A stretch of 64,000 bases of DNA from Sphingobacteriales bacterium (GCA_004293485.1 RDYW01000031.1:62001-126000); one strand, 5' to 3'; counted from the first letter of the stretch, positions 7,491 through 17,348 are shown. A program made the numbers and translations. Notes: generated by a model not told the origin, from the sequence alone.

Positions 7491-9497
7491 GTGAAAAAAC
7501 TGTTGCTCGTTTTCTTTATTTTAAATTCGGTAATTGGCTTTGCCCAAAAAATTACAAGGGTAAATTTGCTACAATCCGAAAGTTTTATTGGTATAAAAGT
7601 AAACGGCAAAAACACCCAAAAGGTTATTAAACCTGTTTTTAGCCAAGATAATGCCACCCTAATTTGCGATAGCGCATTGTTTTATATCGAAAAAAATAGT
7701 TTCGATGCTTTTGGAAATGTGCACATTAACCAAGCCGATACCATTAATATTTATTCGGATTTGTTAAACTACAATGGAAATACCAAAATGGCAATCTTAA
7801 AAAACAATGTGCGTATGATTGATAAAGACGCTGTTTTAACCACCAACGATTTAGATTACAATATGCAAACCAAAGTAGGCCATTATTATAATGGGGGTAA
7901 AATTATAAACGGCGATAACACGCTTACCAGCACCAATGGTTATTATTTTTCTAACTCGAGGGATGCTTATTTTAGGTATAATGTAAAAGTAAAATCGCCC
8001 GAGGCGCTTATTTTATCGGATACTTTAAAGTACAATACCCAATCTAAAATCGCCTACTTTTTTGGCCCTACCAATATTTATGGTAAAGATGACACCCTTT
8101 ATACCGAAAACGGGCAGTACAATACCCTTACCAATCAAGCCGCATTTGGCAAGCGCAACCTGTACCGCCAAGGGAGCAAAAGCCTAAAAGGCGATAGCTT
8201 ATTTTATGATGGTAAAGCGGGTTATGGCAGGGCAGTAAAAAATATTTTATTTAAAGATACCGCCCAAAAAATAGAGTTGCGTGGCGATTTAGGCCTTTAT
8301 CGCAAAAAAGACGAAAGCATAGAAGTAACCAAAAATGCCTTTGTAGTTATAGAATCCGAAAAAGATTCGGTAACCAAAGATAGCATGTACCTAACCGCCG
8401 ATACCCTAAAAAGTAGGGTGCTGCGCAAAACCGAACTCTACAAATTAAAAATAAAAAACGAGGAAATAAACACCGCTTTAATAGCCGCTAGCGAAAAAAA
8501 AATAGACTATAACGATGCCCCGCAAAATGATACCGAGCCTTTAACAACCAATAAAATAGCTATCGATAGTATAAAAACCAAAACCATAAAAGATAGTTTA
8601 ACAATATCAAAACCCAAAAATGCAGATACGGTATTGCTTACAAAACCAAAGCAAATTTTACCAAAGCAAAACCTAAAACCAAGCCCCTTAAACATACAAT
8701 TGGTAGTGCTTGCGCCCAACATAAAAACAGCAATACCCAAGTTAGAAATTATAAATAAAAAAAAGCTAGGTATTAAAGCTATTGAGTTAAAAACCAATAA
8801 CATAATTACTGCCATAAAACCACCCTTACCGCCCGAAGCTAGCGATACCACAAAAATTAGGGTGTTAAGTGCGTATAAAAAAGTAAAAATTTTTAAATCA
8901 GATTTGCAGGCTGTGGCCGATTCGGCATTTTTTAGCTACGGCGACTCGGTATTGCGTATTTATCAAAAACCTATGTTGTGGGCGCAAGGAAGCCAAATTG
9001 CTGCCGATACCATGTACCTACAAATGAAACATAAAAAGGTAGATAATATGGATTTAATAAAAAATGCCATTATTGTAAACACCGAAAAAGATTCGCTTAC
9101 CTTTAACCAAGTGGCAGGCAAAAAAATGAAAGGTTATTTTGTAAAAGATAAGCTCGACCGTGTTTTTGTAGATGGCAATGCCGAAAGTATTTATTTTCCG
9201 CAAGATAGTGCACAAAAAGGAAGCATGCTACGCACCATAGCTGCCCGCATGCGGGTTAATTTTGCAAAAGATAGCCTAAAATCTATTTTATGGATCAGAA
9301 AACCCGAGGTAAAAGTTTATCCCAAAGAAAAACTTACCGAAGAGCTTAAAACCTTATCCAATTTTAGTTGGAAACCTAAAGATAGGCCAATATCTAAAGA
9401 ACAAATTATACCATCGTTACGCAAAGCGATTGTAAAACCTAACGTAAAAAAAACGAAAACACCTTTGGCCAAGCCTAAAGTTGCCGTAAAAAAGTAA
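7491..9497 (+). CDS. OstA/LptA-like LPS-transport periplasmic protein
   Basis: A 668-residue exported protein with signal peptide (MKKLLLVFFILNSVIGFAQ, cleavage after about residue 19). The start is GTG at 7491. The body shows the repeating strand pattern of the OstA N-terminal/LptA domain, with recurring phrases such as ALFYIEKNSFDAFGNVHI, TDTLKYN-like and GYYF. LptA bridges lipopolysaccharide from the inner membrane to LptD. It is far longer than E. coli LptA (about 185 residues), and a K/P/T-rich, probably disordered stretch at about 340-460 separates two OstA-like portions; Bacteroidota OstA-like proteins are generally long. It ends with a lysine-rich tail and overlaps the 3' end of rdgB by 23 bp in convergent orientation. 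Confidence 0.8.
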   Translation: MKKLLLVFFILNSVIGFAQKITRVNLLQSESFIGIKVNGKNTQKVIKPVFSQDNATLICDSALFYIEKNSFDAFGNVHINQADTINIYSDLLNYNGNTKMAILKNNVRMIDKDAVLTTNDLDYNMQTKVGHYYNGGKIINGDNTLTSTNGYYFSNSRDAYFRYNVKVKSPEALILSDTLKYNTQSKIAYFFGPTNIYGKDDTLYTENGQYNTLTNQAAFGKRNLYRQGSKSLKGDSLFYDGKAGYGRAVKNILFKDTAQKIELRGDLGLYRKKDESIEVTKNAFVVIESEKDSVTKDSMYLTADTLKSRVLRKTELYKLKIKNEEINTALIAASEKKIDYNDAPQNDTEPLTTNKIAIDSIKTKTIKDSLTISKPKNADTVLLTKPKQILPKQNLKPSPLNIQLVVLAPNIKTAIPKLEIINKKKLGIKAIELKTNNIITAIKPPLPPEASDTTKIRVLSAYKKVKIFKSDLQAVADSAFFSYGDSVLRIYQKPMLWAQGSQIAADTMYLQMKHKKVDNMDLIKNAIIVNTEKDSLTFNQVAGKKMKGYFVKDKLDRVFVDGNAESIYFPQDSAQKGSMLRTIAARMRVNFAKDSLKSILWIRKPEVKVYPKEKLTEELKTLSNFSWKPKDRPISKEQIIPSLRKAIVKPNVKKTKTPLAKPKVAVKK

Positions 9498-10050
9498 TGA
9501 GTTTTTGCAAAGCCAAACCACGGTGGCTTATTTTATTTTTTTCTTTTAAGACCATCTCGGCAAACGTAATACCGTAGCCATTGGGTTCAAAAATAGCATC
9601 GTACCCAAAACCACCTGTACCGCTACGCTGGTGGCGTATAGTGCCGTTTACAATCCCTTCAAAAATGTATTCTTTGCTGTTAATTATCAAAGAAATTACG
9701 GTTCTAAAACGGGCATTGCGGTTGCTACTATGCGCTAATTTTTGTAGTACCAAATCAATATTTTTTTCGCTATCGCGAGTGCCGCTGTACCTTGCCGAGT
9801 AAACACCTGGTTGGTTATCTAAGGCTTCGATTTCTAAACCCGTATCATCACCAAAGCAATTAAGCTGGTAATTATCAAAAATATAGCGGCTTTTTATGCT
9901 TGCATTTTCATCAAGCGTAAGGCCTGTTTCGGCAATATCGTGGGTACAATTAATATCGGCAAGGCTTAAAATTTTAAAGGCTGCACCTACTTTGGCCTGC
10001 ACTTCTTGCTGCTTGTTAGGGTTATTGGTGGCAAATACTAGGGTTATCAT
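9475..10050 (-). CDS. rdgB: XTP/dITP diphosphatase (RdgB/HAM1 family)
   Basis: A 191-residue house-cleaning pyrophosphatase that hydrolyses non-canonical purine nucleotides (XTP, dITP, ITP) to monophosphates and so keeps them out of DNA. The substrate-binding motif TNNPNKQQEV at the N-terminus, FGDDTGLEIEAL with its catalytic acidic residues, GVYSARYSG, and GFGYDAIFEPNG are all conserved. Length is normal. The gene overlaps the upstream 194-residue gene by ATGA, so the two are translationally coupled. Its 3' end overlaps the convergent OstA-like gene. Confidence 0.95.
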   Translation of the reverse strand: MITLVFATNNPNKQQEVQAKVGAAFKILSLADINCTHDIAETGLTLDENASIKSRYIFDNYQLNCFGDDTGLEIEALDNQPGVYSARYSGTRDSEKNIDLVLQKLAHSSNRNARFRTVISLIINSKEYIFEGIVNGTIRHQRSGTGGFGYDAIFEPNGYGITFAEMVLKEKNKISHRGLALQKLITFLRQL

Positions 10051-10631
10051 AACAGGGTTTTAAATTGTGCCCAAAAAACTAGTTTCTTTTTTTCATCAAG
10101 TTGCATTTGTTTAAGATGCCAAGTGCCCAAAATAGGTACACCCTCAAAAGCGCAAATTTGGTTGGCCACTATGCCCGTAATACCCAAATCTTTAGGGTTA
10201 ATGCCAAAAAGCAACAGTTTATTAAAGCCAAAAAAACCGCTTAGTTGGGTAAAATTTAGGTGCGTATTTTTTTGAATATTTAAAATGGCAACATCTTTTT
10301 GCTCGAGCTTGCGAGCTGCCAAAAGTTTGTTTAATGCCAATAAATCATCTTTATTTAATAGTTCGGCATCGGTTTCGTTTACCAAAATAAGTATCGATTT
10401 ATGGTTATCGCCTACGTATTGGTAGTTTGGTTTATCAATTTTGGGCAGCTGCGGTATAGTTTGCTCGGCTGGTTTTGGTAAGCTATTTGGCGTAACTTCG
10501 GCTGGTTTTACCTCCTCGGTTTGCGCTGCAACGGCATCGGCAGCAGCCAAAACAGGTGCATTTATATGGTAAATATCTTCGTTTATAAGCAGGCTTAATG
10601 CCACGTAATTTTGTGCTAAAAGGCTGTTCAT
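10047..10631 (-). CDS. Conserved hypothetical protein, possible DNA polymerase III psi-like
   Basis: A 194-residue cytoplasmic protein without signal peptide or membrane segment. An N-terminal part is followed by an A/E/P-rich linker (about 28-65). The C-terminal part (about 75-194) resembles an alpha/beta Rossmann-like fold: SILILVNETDAELL, DVAILNIQKN, NKLLLFGINPKDLGI and VPILGTWHLKQMQ, with a terminal segment KKKLVFWAQFKTLL. This order recalls the HolD/uracil-DNA-glycosylase-like fold, where a late LP-x-T-x-H segment precedes a final helix, but the match is by eye only. Its coupling with rdgB by a 4-bp overlap fits a nucleotide or replication role. I do not claim a function. Confidence 0.6.
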   Translation of the reverse strand: MNSLLAQNYVALSLLINEDIYHINAPVLAAADAVAAQTEEVKPAEVTPNSLPKPAEQTIPQLPKIDKPNYQYVGDNHKSILILVNETDAELLNKDDLLALNKLLAARKLEQKDVAILNIQKNTHLNFTQLSGFFGFNKLLLFGINPKDLGITGIVANQICAFEGVPILGTWHLKQMQLDEKKKLVFWAQFKTLL

Positions 10632-10856
10632 TGGCTACAAAAATAAATAATATTGCGTGTTTTTATTTAGTGTTTTAAAAATTAACAAGATAAAACAGGC
10701 GCTAAAGGGTAAAATATTTTAAATAATGTGTATGTGGCTACCTTTTTAAATTATAAATGTGGTTATAAAAGCAAATATTTTACCAATATTATTTACAAAG
10801 GTTACACCCAATTTTTAAATCTAAAATAATTAAATTGTTTGTAAACATTACACAGT

Positions 10857-10994
10857 TTAAGGCTTTTCAAATTCGACTTTACATTTTGTACAATGGTTTG
10901 CACAGCCTTTGCTTGCCGTAAAACTTTTGTACAACAAACTTGCCAAATAGCCCAAGGCAGCAATAAATAGGATAAAAACAAAGAGGCTTTGCAT
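10857..10994 (-). CDS. FeoB-associated Cys-rich membrane protein
   Basis: A 45-residue protein. Residues 2-22 form one hydrophobic membrane helix (QSLFVFILFIAALGYLASLL), followed by a basic stretch and a cysteine cluster, C-x3-C-x2-C (CANHCTKC, residues 31-38). This layout is that of the small FeoB-associated Cys-rich proteins of Bacteroidota and Firmicutes, which accompany ferrous iron transporters; their role is not proven. Here it is about 12 kb away from feoAB (22894-25261) rather than next to it. The start is ATG at 10994, and the stop is TAA. It stands alone between the rdgB pair and typA. Confidence 0.75.
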   Translation of the reverse strand: MQSLFVFILFIAALGYLASLLYKSFTASKGCANHCTKCKVEFEKP

Positions 10995-11086
10995 AAAACG
11001 TATGCTTCGAAGATAGGCTATTTTTGGTTTAAAAAGCCATTAAATTTACAATTGTATATTGGTAGTATTTTTTAACATTAAAACCT

Positions 11087-11094
11087 TAGCTTTG
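11087..11094 (+). promoter_or_regulatory. Candidate -7 box of typA promoter
   Basis: TAGCTTTG matches the Bacteroidota consensus TAnnTTTG and lies 26 bp ahead of the typA ATG. A TTG for the -33 element is at 11059-11061, which gives a spacing a few bases longer than usual, so the promoter is tentative. Confidence 0.4.
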
Positions 11095-11120
11095 CAAAAA
11101 AATTTAAACGCATCATTTTA

Positions 11121-12932
11121 ATGCAAAAGATAAGAAATATAGCGATTATCGCTCACGTTGACCACGGTAAAACTACCTTGGTTGATAAAATTTTACACAG
11201 CTGTTCGATTTTTAGAGATAACGAACAAACGGGCGAATTGATATTAGATAACAACGATTTAGAGCGTGAACGTGGCATTACCATTGTATCTAAAAACGTG
11301 TCGGTAATGTATAAAGATGTTAAAATAAACATTATTGATACGCCTGGCCACGCCGATTTTGGTGGCGAGGTTGAGCGTGTTTTAAAAATGGCCGATGGCG
11401 TTTTACTACTGTGCGATGCCTTTGAAGGAGCCATGCCACAAACCCGTTTTGTAACTCAAAAAGCTTTGGCATTAGGCTTAAAGCCAATTGTGGTAGTAAA
11501 CAAAGTGGACAAAGAAAACTGCCGTCCCGAGGAAGTGTATGAACAAATTTTTGAGCTGTTTTTTAACCTCGAAGCCACCGAAGACCAATTAGATTTTCCG
11601 GTAATTTACGGTTCATCAAAACAAGGATGGATGAGTACCGACTATAAAGTTAAAACCGACGATATTTTCCCATTGATGGATACCATTTTAGCAACCATTC
11701 CGCCAGCACCTATAGCCGAAGGAACCTTGCAAATGCAAATTACATCTTTAGAGTATTCGAGCTTTGTAGGCCGTATAGCCGTAGGCCGTGTTGCCCGTGG
11801 TACGGTTAAAGAAAACCAGCCAGTATCGTTGGTAAAACGTGATGGCAAAATTGTAAAATCACGCATTAAAGAACTTTATACCTTTGAGGGTTTAGGTAAG
11901 ATAAAAGCTACCGAAGTTTCGGCAGGCGATATTTGTGCTGTGGTAGGTATCGATGGTTTTGATATTGGCGATACCATTGCCGATTTTAACGAACCCGAGC
12001 AGTTAGAAGTTATCCATATTGATGAACCCACCATGAATATGTTGTTTACCATTAACAACTCTCCGTTTTTTGGTAAAGAAGGCAAATTTGTAACCTCGCA
12101 ACGTTTGCGTGAGCGTTTGTTTAAAGAAATGGAAAAAAACTTGGCCTTAAAGGTGGTAGAAACCGAATCACCAGATGCGTATTTGGTATATGGTCGTGGT
12201 ATTTTGCATTTATCGGTACTTATCGAAACCATGCGCCGCGAAGGTTACGAAATGCAAGTAGGCCAGCCACAGGTTATTGTTAAAATGATTGATGGCGTTA
12301 AATGCGAACCCATAGAAACCCTAATTGTTGATGTGCCAGCCGAAGTATCGGGCAAAGTAATTGAACTGGTAACGCAGCGCAAAGGCGACCTTTTAATTAT
12401 GGAGCCTAAAGGCGATTTACAACATCTGGAGTTTGAAATACCAGCCCGTGGCATCATCGGTTTACGTAACAATGTGTTAACCGCTACGGCAGGAGAAGCC
12501 ATTATGGCACACCGTTTTAAAGATTACGAACCTTGGAAAGGCCCCATACCCGGCCGCTTAAATGGCGTTTTAATATCAATGGATAAAGGAATGACTACCG
12601 CTTATGCCATTGATAAACTGCAAGATAGAGGCCGCTTTTTTATCGATCCAGGGGTAGATATTTACGAAGGCCAAATACTGGGCGAGCATATACGCGATAA
12701 CGATTTGGTGATTAATATTACCAAAGGCAAGCAATTAACCAACATGCGGGCTTCGGGTACTGATGATAATACGCGTATTGCACCGGCTATAAAATTTTCG
12801 TTAGAGGAGTGTATGGAATACATACAAGCCGACGAGTATATAGAGGTTACACCACAAAGCATACGTTTACGTAAAATTTACCTTACCGAAAACGAACGTA
12901 AAATAAACGGCAAAAGGTTTATAAACCAATAA
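11121..12932 (+). CDS. typA: Ribosome-associated GTPase TypA/BipA
   Basis: A 603-residue translational GTPase that associates with the ribosome and assists 50S assembly and stress adaptation. The G1 motif AHVDHGKTT is at residues 11-19, followed by [22 protein letters not shown] (G3) and NKVDKENC (G4). The EF-G-like domains II, III and V follow, and the C-terminal BipA-specific domain contains [17 protein letters not shown] and [13 protein letters not shown]. Length matches the family. It is monocistronic, with its own terminator at 12951-12989. Confidence 0.97.
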   Translation: MQKIRNIAIIAHVDHGKTTLVDKILHSCSIFRDNEQTGELILDNNDLERERGITIVSKNVSVMYKDVKINIIDTPGHADFGGEVERVLKMADGVLLLCDAFEGAMPQTRFVTQKALALGLKPIVVVNKVDKENCRPEEVYEQIFELFFNLEATEDQLDFPVIYGSSKQGWMSTDYKVKTDDIFPLMDTILATIPPAPIAEGTLQMQITSLEYSSFVGRIAVGRVARGTVKENQPVSLVKRDGKIVKSRIKELYTFEGLGKIKATEVSAGDICAVVGIDGFDIGDTIADFNEPEQLEVIHIDEPTMNMLFTINNSPFFGKEGKFVTSQRLRERLFKEMEKNLALKVVETESPDAYLVYGRGILHLSVLIETMRREGYEMQVGQPQVIVKMIDGVKCEPIETLIVDVPAEVSGKVIELVTQRKGDLLIMEPKGDLQHLEFEIPARGIIGLRNNVLTATAGEAIMAHRFKDYEPWKGPIPGRLNGVLISMDKGMTTAYAIDKLQDRGRFFIDPGVDIYEGQILGEHIRDNDLVINITKGKQLTNMRASGTDDNTRIAPAIKFSLEECMEYIQADEYIEVTPQSIRLRKIYLTENERKINGKRFINQ

Positions 12933-12950
12933 AATTTAAATAGGTGTATA

Positions 12951-12989
12951 AAAAGAGAATTGAACTTAGGTTTGATTCTCTTTTTTTTT
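12951..12989 (+). terminator. Rho-independent terminator after typA
   Basis: A perfect 10-bp stem (AAAAGAGAAT at 12951-12960 with ATTCTCTTTT at 12975-12984) closes a 14-nt loop and runs into nine Ts. It lies 18 bp past the typA stop. Confidence 0.85.
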
Positions 12990-13226
12990 GGTGGGGGATA
13001 AAAAGTAATATATTTGAAAAAATTAACGTATTATTTTGGTTATGATGTTTATAAACTGATGTTGTTTTATAAGATTAACCCAATTAAAGCCAAATAAACG
13101 CACTATATATTTTATATAAAAATAATTACAACTTAGTTTATTATTAATTTTAAACAAGTGAACATAAATTTGTAATTGGTTAAATTATACACCCTTTACA
13201 AATAATATTTAACATTAAAATTAAAT

Positions 13227-13916
13227 ATGCGGCATAATAAAAACACCCGGTTAAAGCCATCTTTGCTATCTACGCGTTATGTACATTTAACCAAATTACG
13301 CAACCAAACATTAAACGAAATTAAAGCAATAACTTCAGAAAATGAGGTTAAGATTTTGGTTGATTTTGGGTGTGGAGATATGCCCTATCGAAGTATTATT
13401 GAACCCTTGGTGGGGAAATATTTGGGGGTAGATTTGGAAATGAACCATTTGGCCGAACACCACATTGGCTTCGATAGTAAAACATCGTTGCCAAACAGTT
13501 ACTGCGATATCATATTATCAAACCAAGTTTTAGAACACGTTGATTCGCCACAAGGTTATTTAGAAGAAGCTTATCGAATATTAAAGCCAGGCGGCACAGC
13601 CATTATTACTACACATGGCTATTGGTTTTATCACCCTACGCCCAATGATTATTGGAGATGGACAAGTGCAGGGTTAAAAAAAACAGTACAAGAAGCTAAC
13701 TTTACTATAAATTCTTTTTTTGGGATAATGGGTTTAGCAGCAAGTGGAATACAGTTATTCCAAGATGCTATTATTAATAAGTTGCCGAAGTTTATGGTGC
13801 CGCCAATAGCATTTTTTTTTCAATTATGTATCAGATTGTTTGATAAAATACATACTCAAGAACAACGAAATAGAGATGCCTCTTTATATATAGTGGTTGC
13901 ACAAAAGCCTTTTTAG
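13227..13916 (+). CDS. Class I SAM-dependent methyltransferase
   Basis: A 229-residue Methyltransf_11-type enzyme. The SAM-binding motif I appears as ILVDFGCGDMPYRS, followed by the acidic end of beta2 (YLGVDLE) and CDIILSNQVLEHVDSP with the usual post-I and motif II order, then RILKPGGTAIITTHG. The C-terminal part has an amphipathic segment near residue 165-205. It is the first gene of a forward cluster: it lies 5 bp ahead of the GT4 gene, so a role in modifying a surface glycan or its lipid carrier is likely. The acceptor is unknown. A TAAATTTG sequence at 13165-13172 could be the -7 element of the cluster promoter. Confidence 0.8.
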   Translation: MRHNKNTRLKPSLLSTRYVHLTKLRNQTLNEIKAITSENEVKILVDFGCGDMPYRSIIEPLVGKYLGVDLEMNHLAEHHIGFDSKTSLPNSYCDIILSNQVLEHVDSPQGYLEEAYRILKPGGTAIITTHGYWFYHPTPNDYWRWTSAGLKKTVQEANFTINSFFGIMGLAASGIQLFQDAIINKLPKFMVPPIAFFFQLCIRLFDKIHTQEQRNRDASLYIVVAQKPF

Positions 13917-13921
13917 TAGTA

Positions 13922-15058
13922 ATGGATAGCTATAATCTATGTATAATAAAACCCAATAAGTCAGTTTTTTCTGAAACATTTATAGCCGAGCATATCCATA
14001 GGTTAAGTGGAAATAAAAAAGTGTTGTACGGTGGGGCATTCCCTGTTTATGACCATCGCCACAAATTTTTAATTTCATCTAAAGTTGGTTTAATAAGTTA
14101 TTTAATCCAAAAAAGATTATTAAATAAAAAGAGTATAAGCGTACGTACGCAGGCTTTGGTTAAGTACTTTAAAAAAGAAGCAATTAATGTAGTTTTCGCC
14201 GAGTATGGAACTACTGGGGCTATGGTAACCGAGGCATGTAAAATTGCTAAAGTTCCGCTAGTAATTCACTTTCATGGGGCTGATGCTTACCACCAAAAAA
14301 CGTTAATTAAATACGCCAAATTATACACTTCGTGTTTTAAATACGCAAGTGCAGTTATAGCTGTTTCGTTAGATATGGTTGAAAAACTTGTTCAACTAGG
14401 AGTATCTAGGCATAAAATTACATTTATTTCTTGCGGTGTAGATATTCAAAAATTTTCTTTAAGTGGTTTAAGTACTCAAAATAACTTTATTTCTGTTGGC
14501 AGGTTTGTAGAAAAAAAATCACCATTATCGGTAATTAAAGCATTTAACATAGTTGCCAAAAAATTACCAGATTGTAAATTATGGATGGTAGGTAATGGTC
14601 CATTATTTAACTCGTGTAAAAAGTTAATAAAAAAGTTAGATTTAGAATCTAAAATAACATTAACAGGTGTGGTTAATCAGGCCCAAATTAAAAGCTTATT
14701 TAATACTAGTAAATGTTACATTCAACATTCGCTTACGGCAGCTGATGGAGACAAAGAGGGTACACCTGTAGCTATTTTAGAGGCAGCGGCATCGGGTTTA
14801 CCTATCGTAAGCACTAGGCATGGAGGGATAAACGAGGCCGTTATTGATGGTGTTACAGGTTATCTTGTTGATGAGTTTGATATTGTTGCAATGGCCAATA
14901 AAATAGAGAAAATAGCTACCACACCTATTTATACCTTGGAAATTATGGGCAATGCTGGCAGAAACCATATCATACAAAACTATGATATAGCTAAACAAAT
15001 ACAAAAACTAGATGCTATTATAAAGGCAAGTATCAATTTTAATCAACAAATTAATTAA
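13922..15058 (+). CDS. Glycosyltransferase family 4 (GT-B)
   Basis: A 378-residue retaining GT-B glycosyltransferase. The N-terminal half has HFHGADAYHQ and ASAVIAVSLDMVEKL; the C-terminal half has FISVGRFVEKKSP, LWMVGNGP, and the nucleotide-sugar E-x7-E motif in EGTPVAILEAAASG. It acts at the cytoplasmic face in building a glycan. The donor and acceptor cannot be read from the sequence. It sits between two methyltransferase genes within a surface-glycan cluster. Cleaner GT4 motifs make the fold assignment firm, even though the specific linkage is unknown. Confidence 0.88.
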   Translation: MDSYNLCIIKPNKSVFSETFIAEHIHRLSGNKKVLYGGAFPVYDHRHKFLISSKVGLISYLIQKRLLNKKSISVRTQALVKYFKKEAINVVFAEYGTTGAMVTEACKIAKVPLVIHFHGADAYHQKTLIKYAKLYTSCFKYASAVIAVSLDMVEKLVQLGVSRHKITFISCGVDIQKFSLSGLSTQNNFISVGRFVEKKSPLSVIKAFNIVAKKLPDCKLWMVGNGPLFNSCKKLIKKLDLESKITLTGVVNQAQIKSLFNTSKCYIQHSLTAADGDKEGTPVAILEAAASGLPIVSTRHGGINEAVIDGVTGYLVDEFDIVAMANKIEKIATTPIYTLEIMGNAGRNHIIQNYDIAKQIQKLDAIIKASINFNQQIN

Positions 15059-15084
15059 CATTATAAGAAAATAATTTAAAAATT

Positions 15085-15849
15085 ATGGTGAAAAAAATAA
15101 TTCAAAAAATTTTAAAAAAATATGGGTATGAAATTGTAAAGCCCGATAGCCGATTGGTTGTTAATGGCTTACCAGCCGATTTTGATGCTCAAACCCAAAA
15201 AATTATTCAACAAACCAAACCATACACATTAACAACGCCCGAACGTATAGCCTCGCTTGTTAATGCAGTTAATTATGTGGTTGATAACAATATTGATGGC
15301 GATATTGTAGAGTGTGGTGTTTGGAGAGGTGGAAGTAGCATGGCTGCGATAGCTACATTAAAACATAAAAAAGATTTTTCAAGAAATATATTTTTATACG
15401 ATACCTACGAAGGCATGTCAGACCCAACAGATGATGATAAAGTAATTACAGGTACAAGTGCCAAAACGATGATGCAAAACAGTAATATTAACGATTCGGG
15501 TTCGGTATGGTGCTATTCATCTATTGAAGAAGTAAAAACAAATATTGCTAGCTTAAATTATCCTACACAAAAACTGCATTTTATAAAAGGAAAAGTTGAG
15601 GATACTATACCACAAAATATACCCACCAAAATTGCCATTTTAAGGTTAGATACCGATTGGTACCAATCTACCAAACACGAGTTGGTGCATTTATACCCCT
15701 TGTTGGTAAGTGGTGGTGTTTTAATTATTGATGACTACGGGCATTGGGATGGTGCCCGTAAGGCTGTAGACGAGTATATAGCCGAACACAAACTCCAAAT
15801 TCTTTTAAACCGTATTGATTATACAGGCCGAATAGCCATAAAATCATAA
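15085..15849 (+). CDS. TylF/MycF-family O-methyltransferase
   Basis: A 254-residue enzyme of the macrocin-O-methyltransferase (TylF) family, which methylates sugar hydroxyls using SAM and a metal ion. Features include DIVECGVWRGGSSMAAIAT (SAM site, residues about 72-90), LYDTYEGMSDPTDDD, LRLDTDWYQST and LIIDDYGHWDGARKAVDEY, with the acidic residues that bind metal in this family. Family length is about 250, so it is complete. Its position between a GT4 and a flippase gene suggests methylation of a glycan sugar, perhaps a chain-terminating one; this last point is inference. Confidence 0.85.
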   Translation: MVKKIIQKILKKYGYEIVKPDSRLVVNGLPADFDAQTQKIIQQTKPYTLTTPERIASLVNAVNYVVDNNIDGDIVECGVWRGGSSMAAIATLKHKKDFSRNIFLYDTYEGMSDPTDDDKVITGTSAKTMMQNSNINDSGSVWCYSSIEEVKTNIASLNYPTQKLHFIKGKVEDTIPQNIPTKIAILRLDTDWYQSTKHELVHLYPLLVSGGVLIIDDYGHWDGARKAVDEYIAEHKLQILLNRIDYTGRIAIKS

Positions 15850-15853
15850 TATA

Positions 15854-17332
15854 ATGAACCTTATTAAAAAACAAGGCTTTTACAATAGCATTATTTTATA
15901 TGCAGGTACTGCGCTTGGCTTTTTTAACCTCATTATACTTTTTCAAAGGTTTTTAACGGCCCAGCAAATTGGGTTTTTTAACCTTATTATAGCTGTTTCG
16001 TTACTGTTTGTACAAATTACAAGCCTAGGTTTTGGAAGCGTAATTATAAGGTATTTTCCTTATTTTAAAACCGACGATAAAAAGCATAACGGCTTTCCGT
16101 TGTATGTTTTTAAAGTAACGCTTATTGCATTTATCGTAGCTGCCTTATTATACGTTAGTGGTAAAGAGTTTTTTTTTAAGGAAAAAGTAGCCAACAGCAC
16201 ATCGTTATTTTACCAATACTACTATTATATTATACCTGTGGCACTTTTTACGCTTTGGTATAACCTCGCCGAAACTTTCGCCAGGGCATCATTTAACAAT
16301 ATTTTTCCCTCGTTTTTACGCGAAGTGGTTTTAAAACTACTAACCAGCATAGCCGTAATGCTAATTTTTTACCAAGTAATAGTTTACCAGCAATTTGTGT
16401 ATTGGTATCTAGCGGCAAATGCCTTAATACTATTTATTTTATTAGGATATTTAAAAAATAAAAATCTACTTAGGTTTGGTTTGATAACAAAAGAGGTAAA
16501 AACACAATCGCCCGAAATATTAAAATATGGCATTTACGCTATGCTGGCAGGTGGTTCTTTTGCTATGATACAAAATATTGATACCCTGTTACTAAAAGTT
16601 TTTTCGGGCGAAGCAGCGGTAGGGTATTACGGTACTTTTTTTGGGATGGCAATGGTAGTAAGCCTTCCTGCAAAGGCTTTGAGCACTACATCGTACCCCA
16701 TTATTGCCAATGCTTGGCAAAGCAACGATTTATTTAAAATCAATAAAATTTATAAAAAAACATCGTTGGTACAGTTTTTAATTGGTTGCTTGCTCCTAAT
16801 TGGCTTAATTGCCAATTGGCAAAATATATTAGTTTTACTGTATAAACCCCAATATGCCAATTTTTATACCGTATTTATTGTAATTGGGTTAGGCTTTTTG
16901 TGCGATATTACTGGTGGCTTAAACGGTGCCATCATTAGTTTTTCAAAACATTATAAACTGGTAATGTATATTTTACTAGGCGCAGCTTTTTTATGTGCCC
17001 TGCTTAATATTATTTTAATACCCAAACTGGGTATGCTAGGTGCGGCAATTGCTTACACAGGTACAATGTTTGCCCTTAATTTTACTTATTGGTTATACCT
17101 TTTGCTTAAATATAAATTACAACCATTTGATTTTCAGTTTTTAAAATTGATAATTATAGCTTTAATAGCTTTAGGTATTGGATTATTTTTGCCCTATTTT
17201 TTTAATTTTTATGTTGATGTTATTGTGAGATCGTTTTTGTTAGCAACAATATATTTGGGTTTATGTTATGGTTTTAAAATATCGCCCGATATTAATGATT
17301 TTATTGATCAAATAATTGCTAAGCTAAAATAG
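15854..17332 (+). CDS. Polysaccharide/lipid-linked oligosaccharide flippase (Wzx-like, MOP superfamily)
   Basis: A 492-residue polytopic membrane protein with about 12-14 hydrophobic segments along its whole length. The N-terminal GFYNSIILYAGTALGFFNLI and the GVSA-like layout fit oligosaccharide flippases of the MATE/MOP superfamily. It would move undecaprenyl-linked glycan across the inner membrane. It begins 4 bp after the TylF-like gene, and its stop TAG at 17330-17332 is followed directly by the in-frame TTG of the next gene. It is the first of two flippases in the window; the other is at 49854, in the second cluster. Confidence 0.85.
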   Translation: MNLIKKQGFYNSIILYAGTALGFFNLIILFQRFLTAQQIGFFNLIIAVSLLFVQITSLGFGSVIIRYFPYFKTDDKKHNGFPLYVFKVTLIAFIVAALLYVSGKEFFFKEKVANSTSLFYQYYYYIIPVALFTLWYNLAETFARASFNNIFPSFLREVVLKLLTSIAVMLIFYQVIVYQQFVYWYLAANALILFILLGYLKNKNLLRFGLITKEVKTQSPEILKYGIYAMLAGGSFAMIQNIDTLLLKVFSGEAAVGYYGTFFGMAMVVSLPAKALSTTSYPIIANAWQSNDLFKINKIYKKTSLVQFLIGCLLLIGLIANWQNILVLLYKPQYANFYTVFIVIGLGFLCDITGGLNGAIISFSKHYKLVMYILLGAAFLCALLNIILIPKLGMLGAAIAYTGTMFALNFTYWLYLLLKYKLQPFDFQFLKLIIIALIALGIGLFLPYFFNFYVDVIVRSFLLATIYLGLCYGFKISPDINDFIDQIIAKLK

Positions 17333-17348
17333 TTGAAATATTTATTAG

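Noticed and set aside
8507-8851. Minus-strand frame inside the OstA-like gene
   Set aside because: It sits opposite the K/P-rich linker and has no family features.
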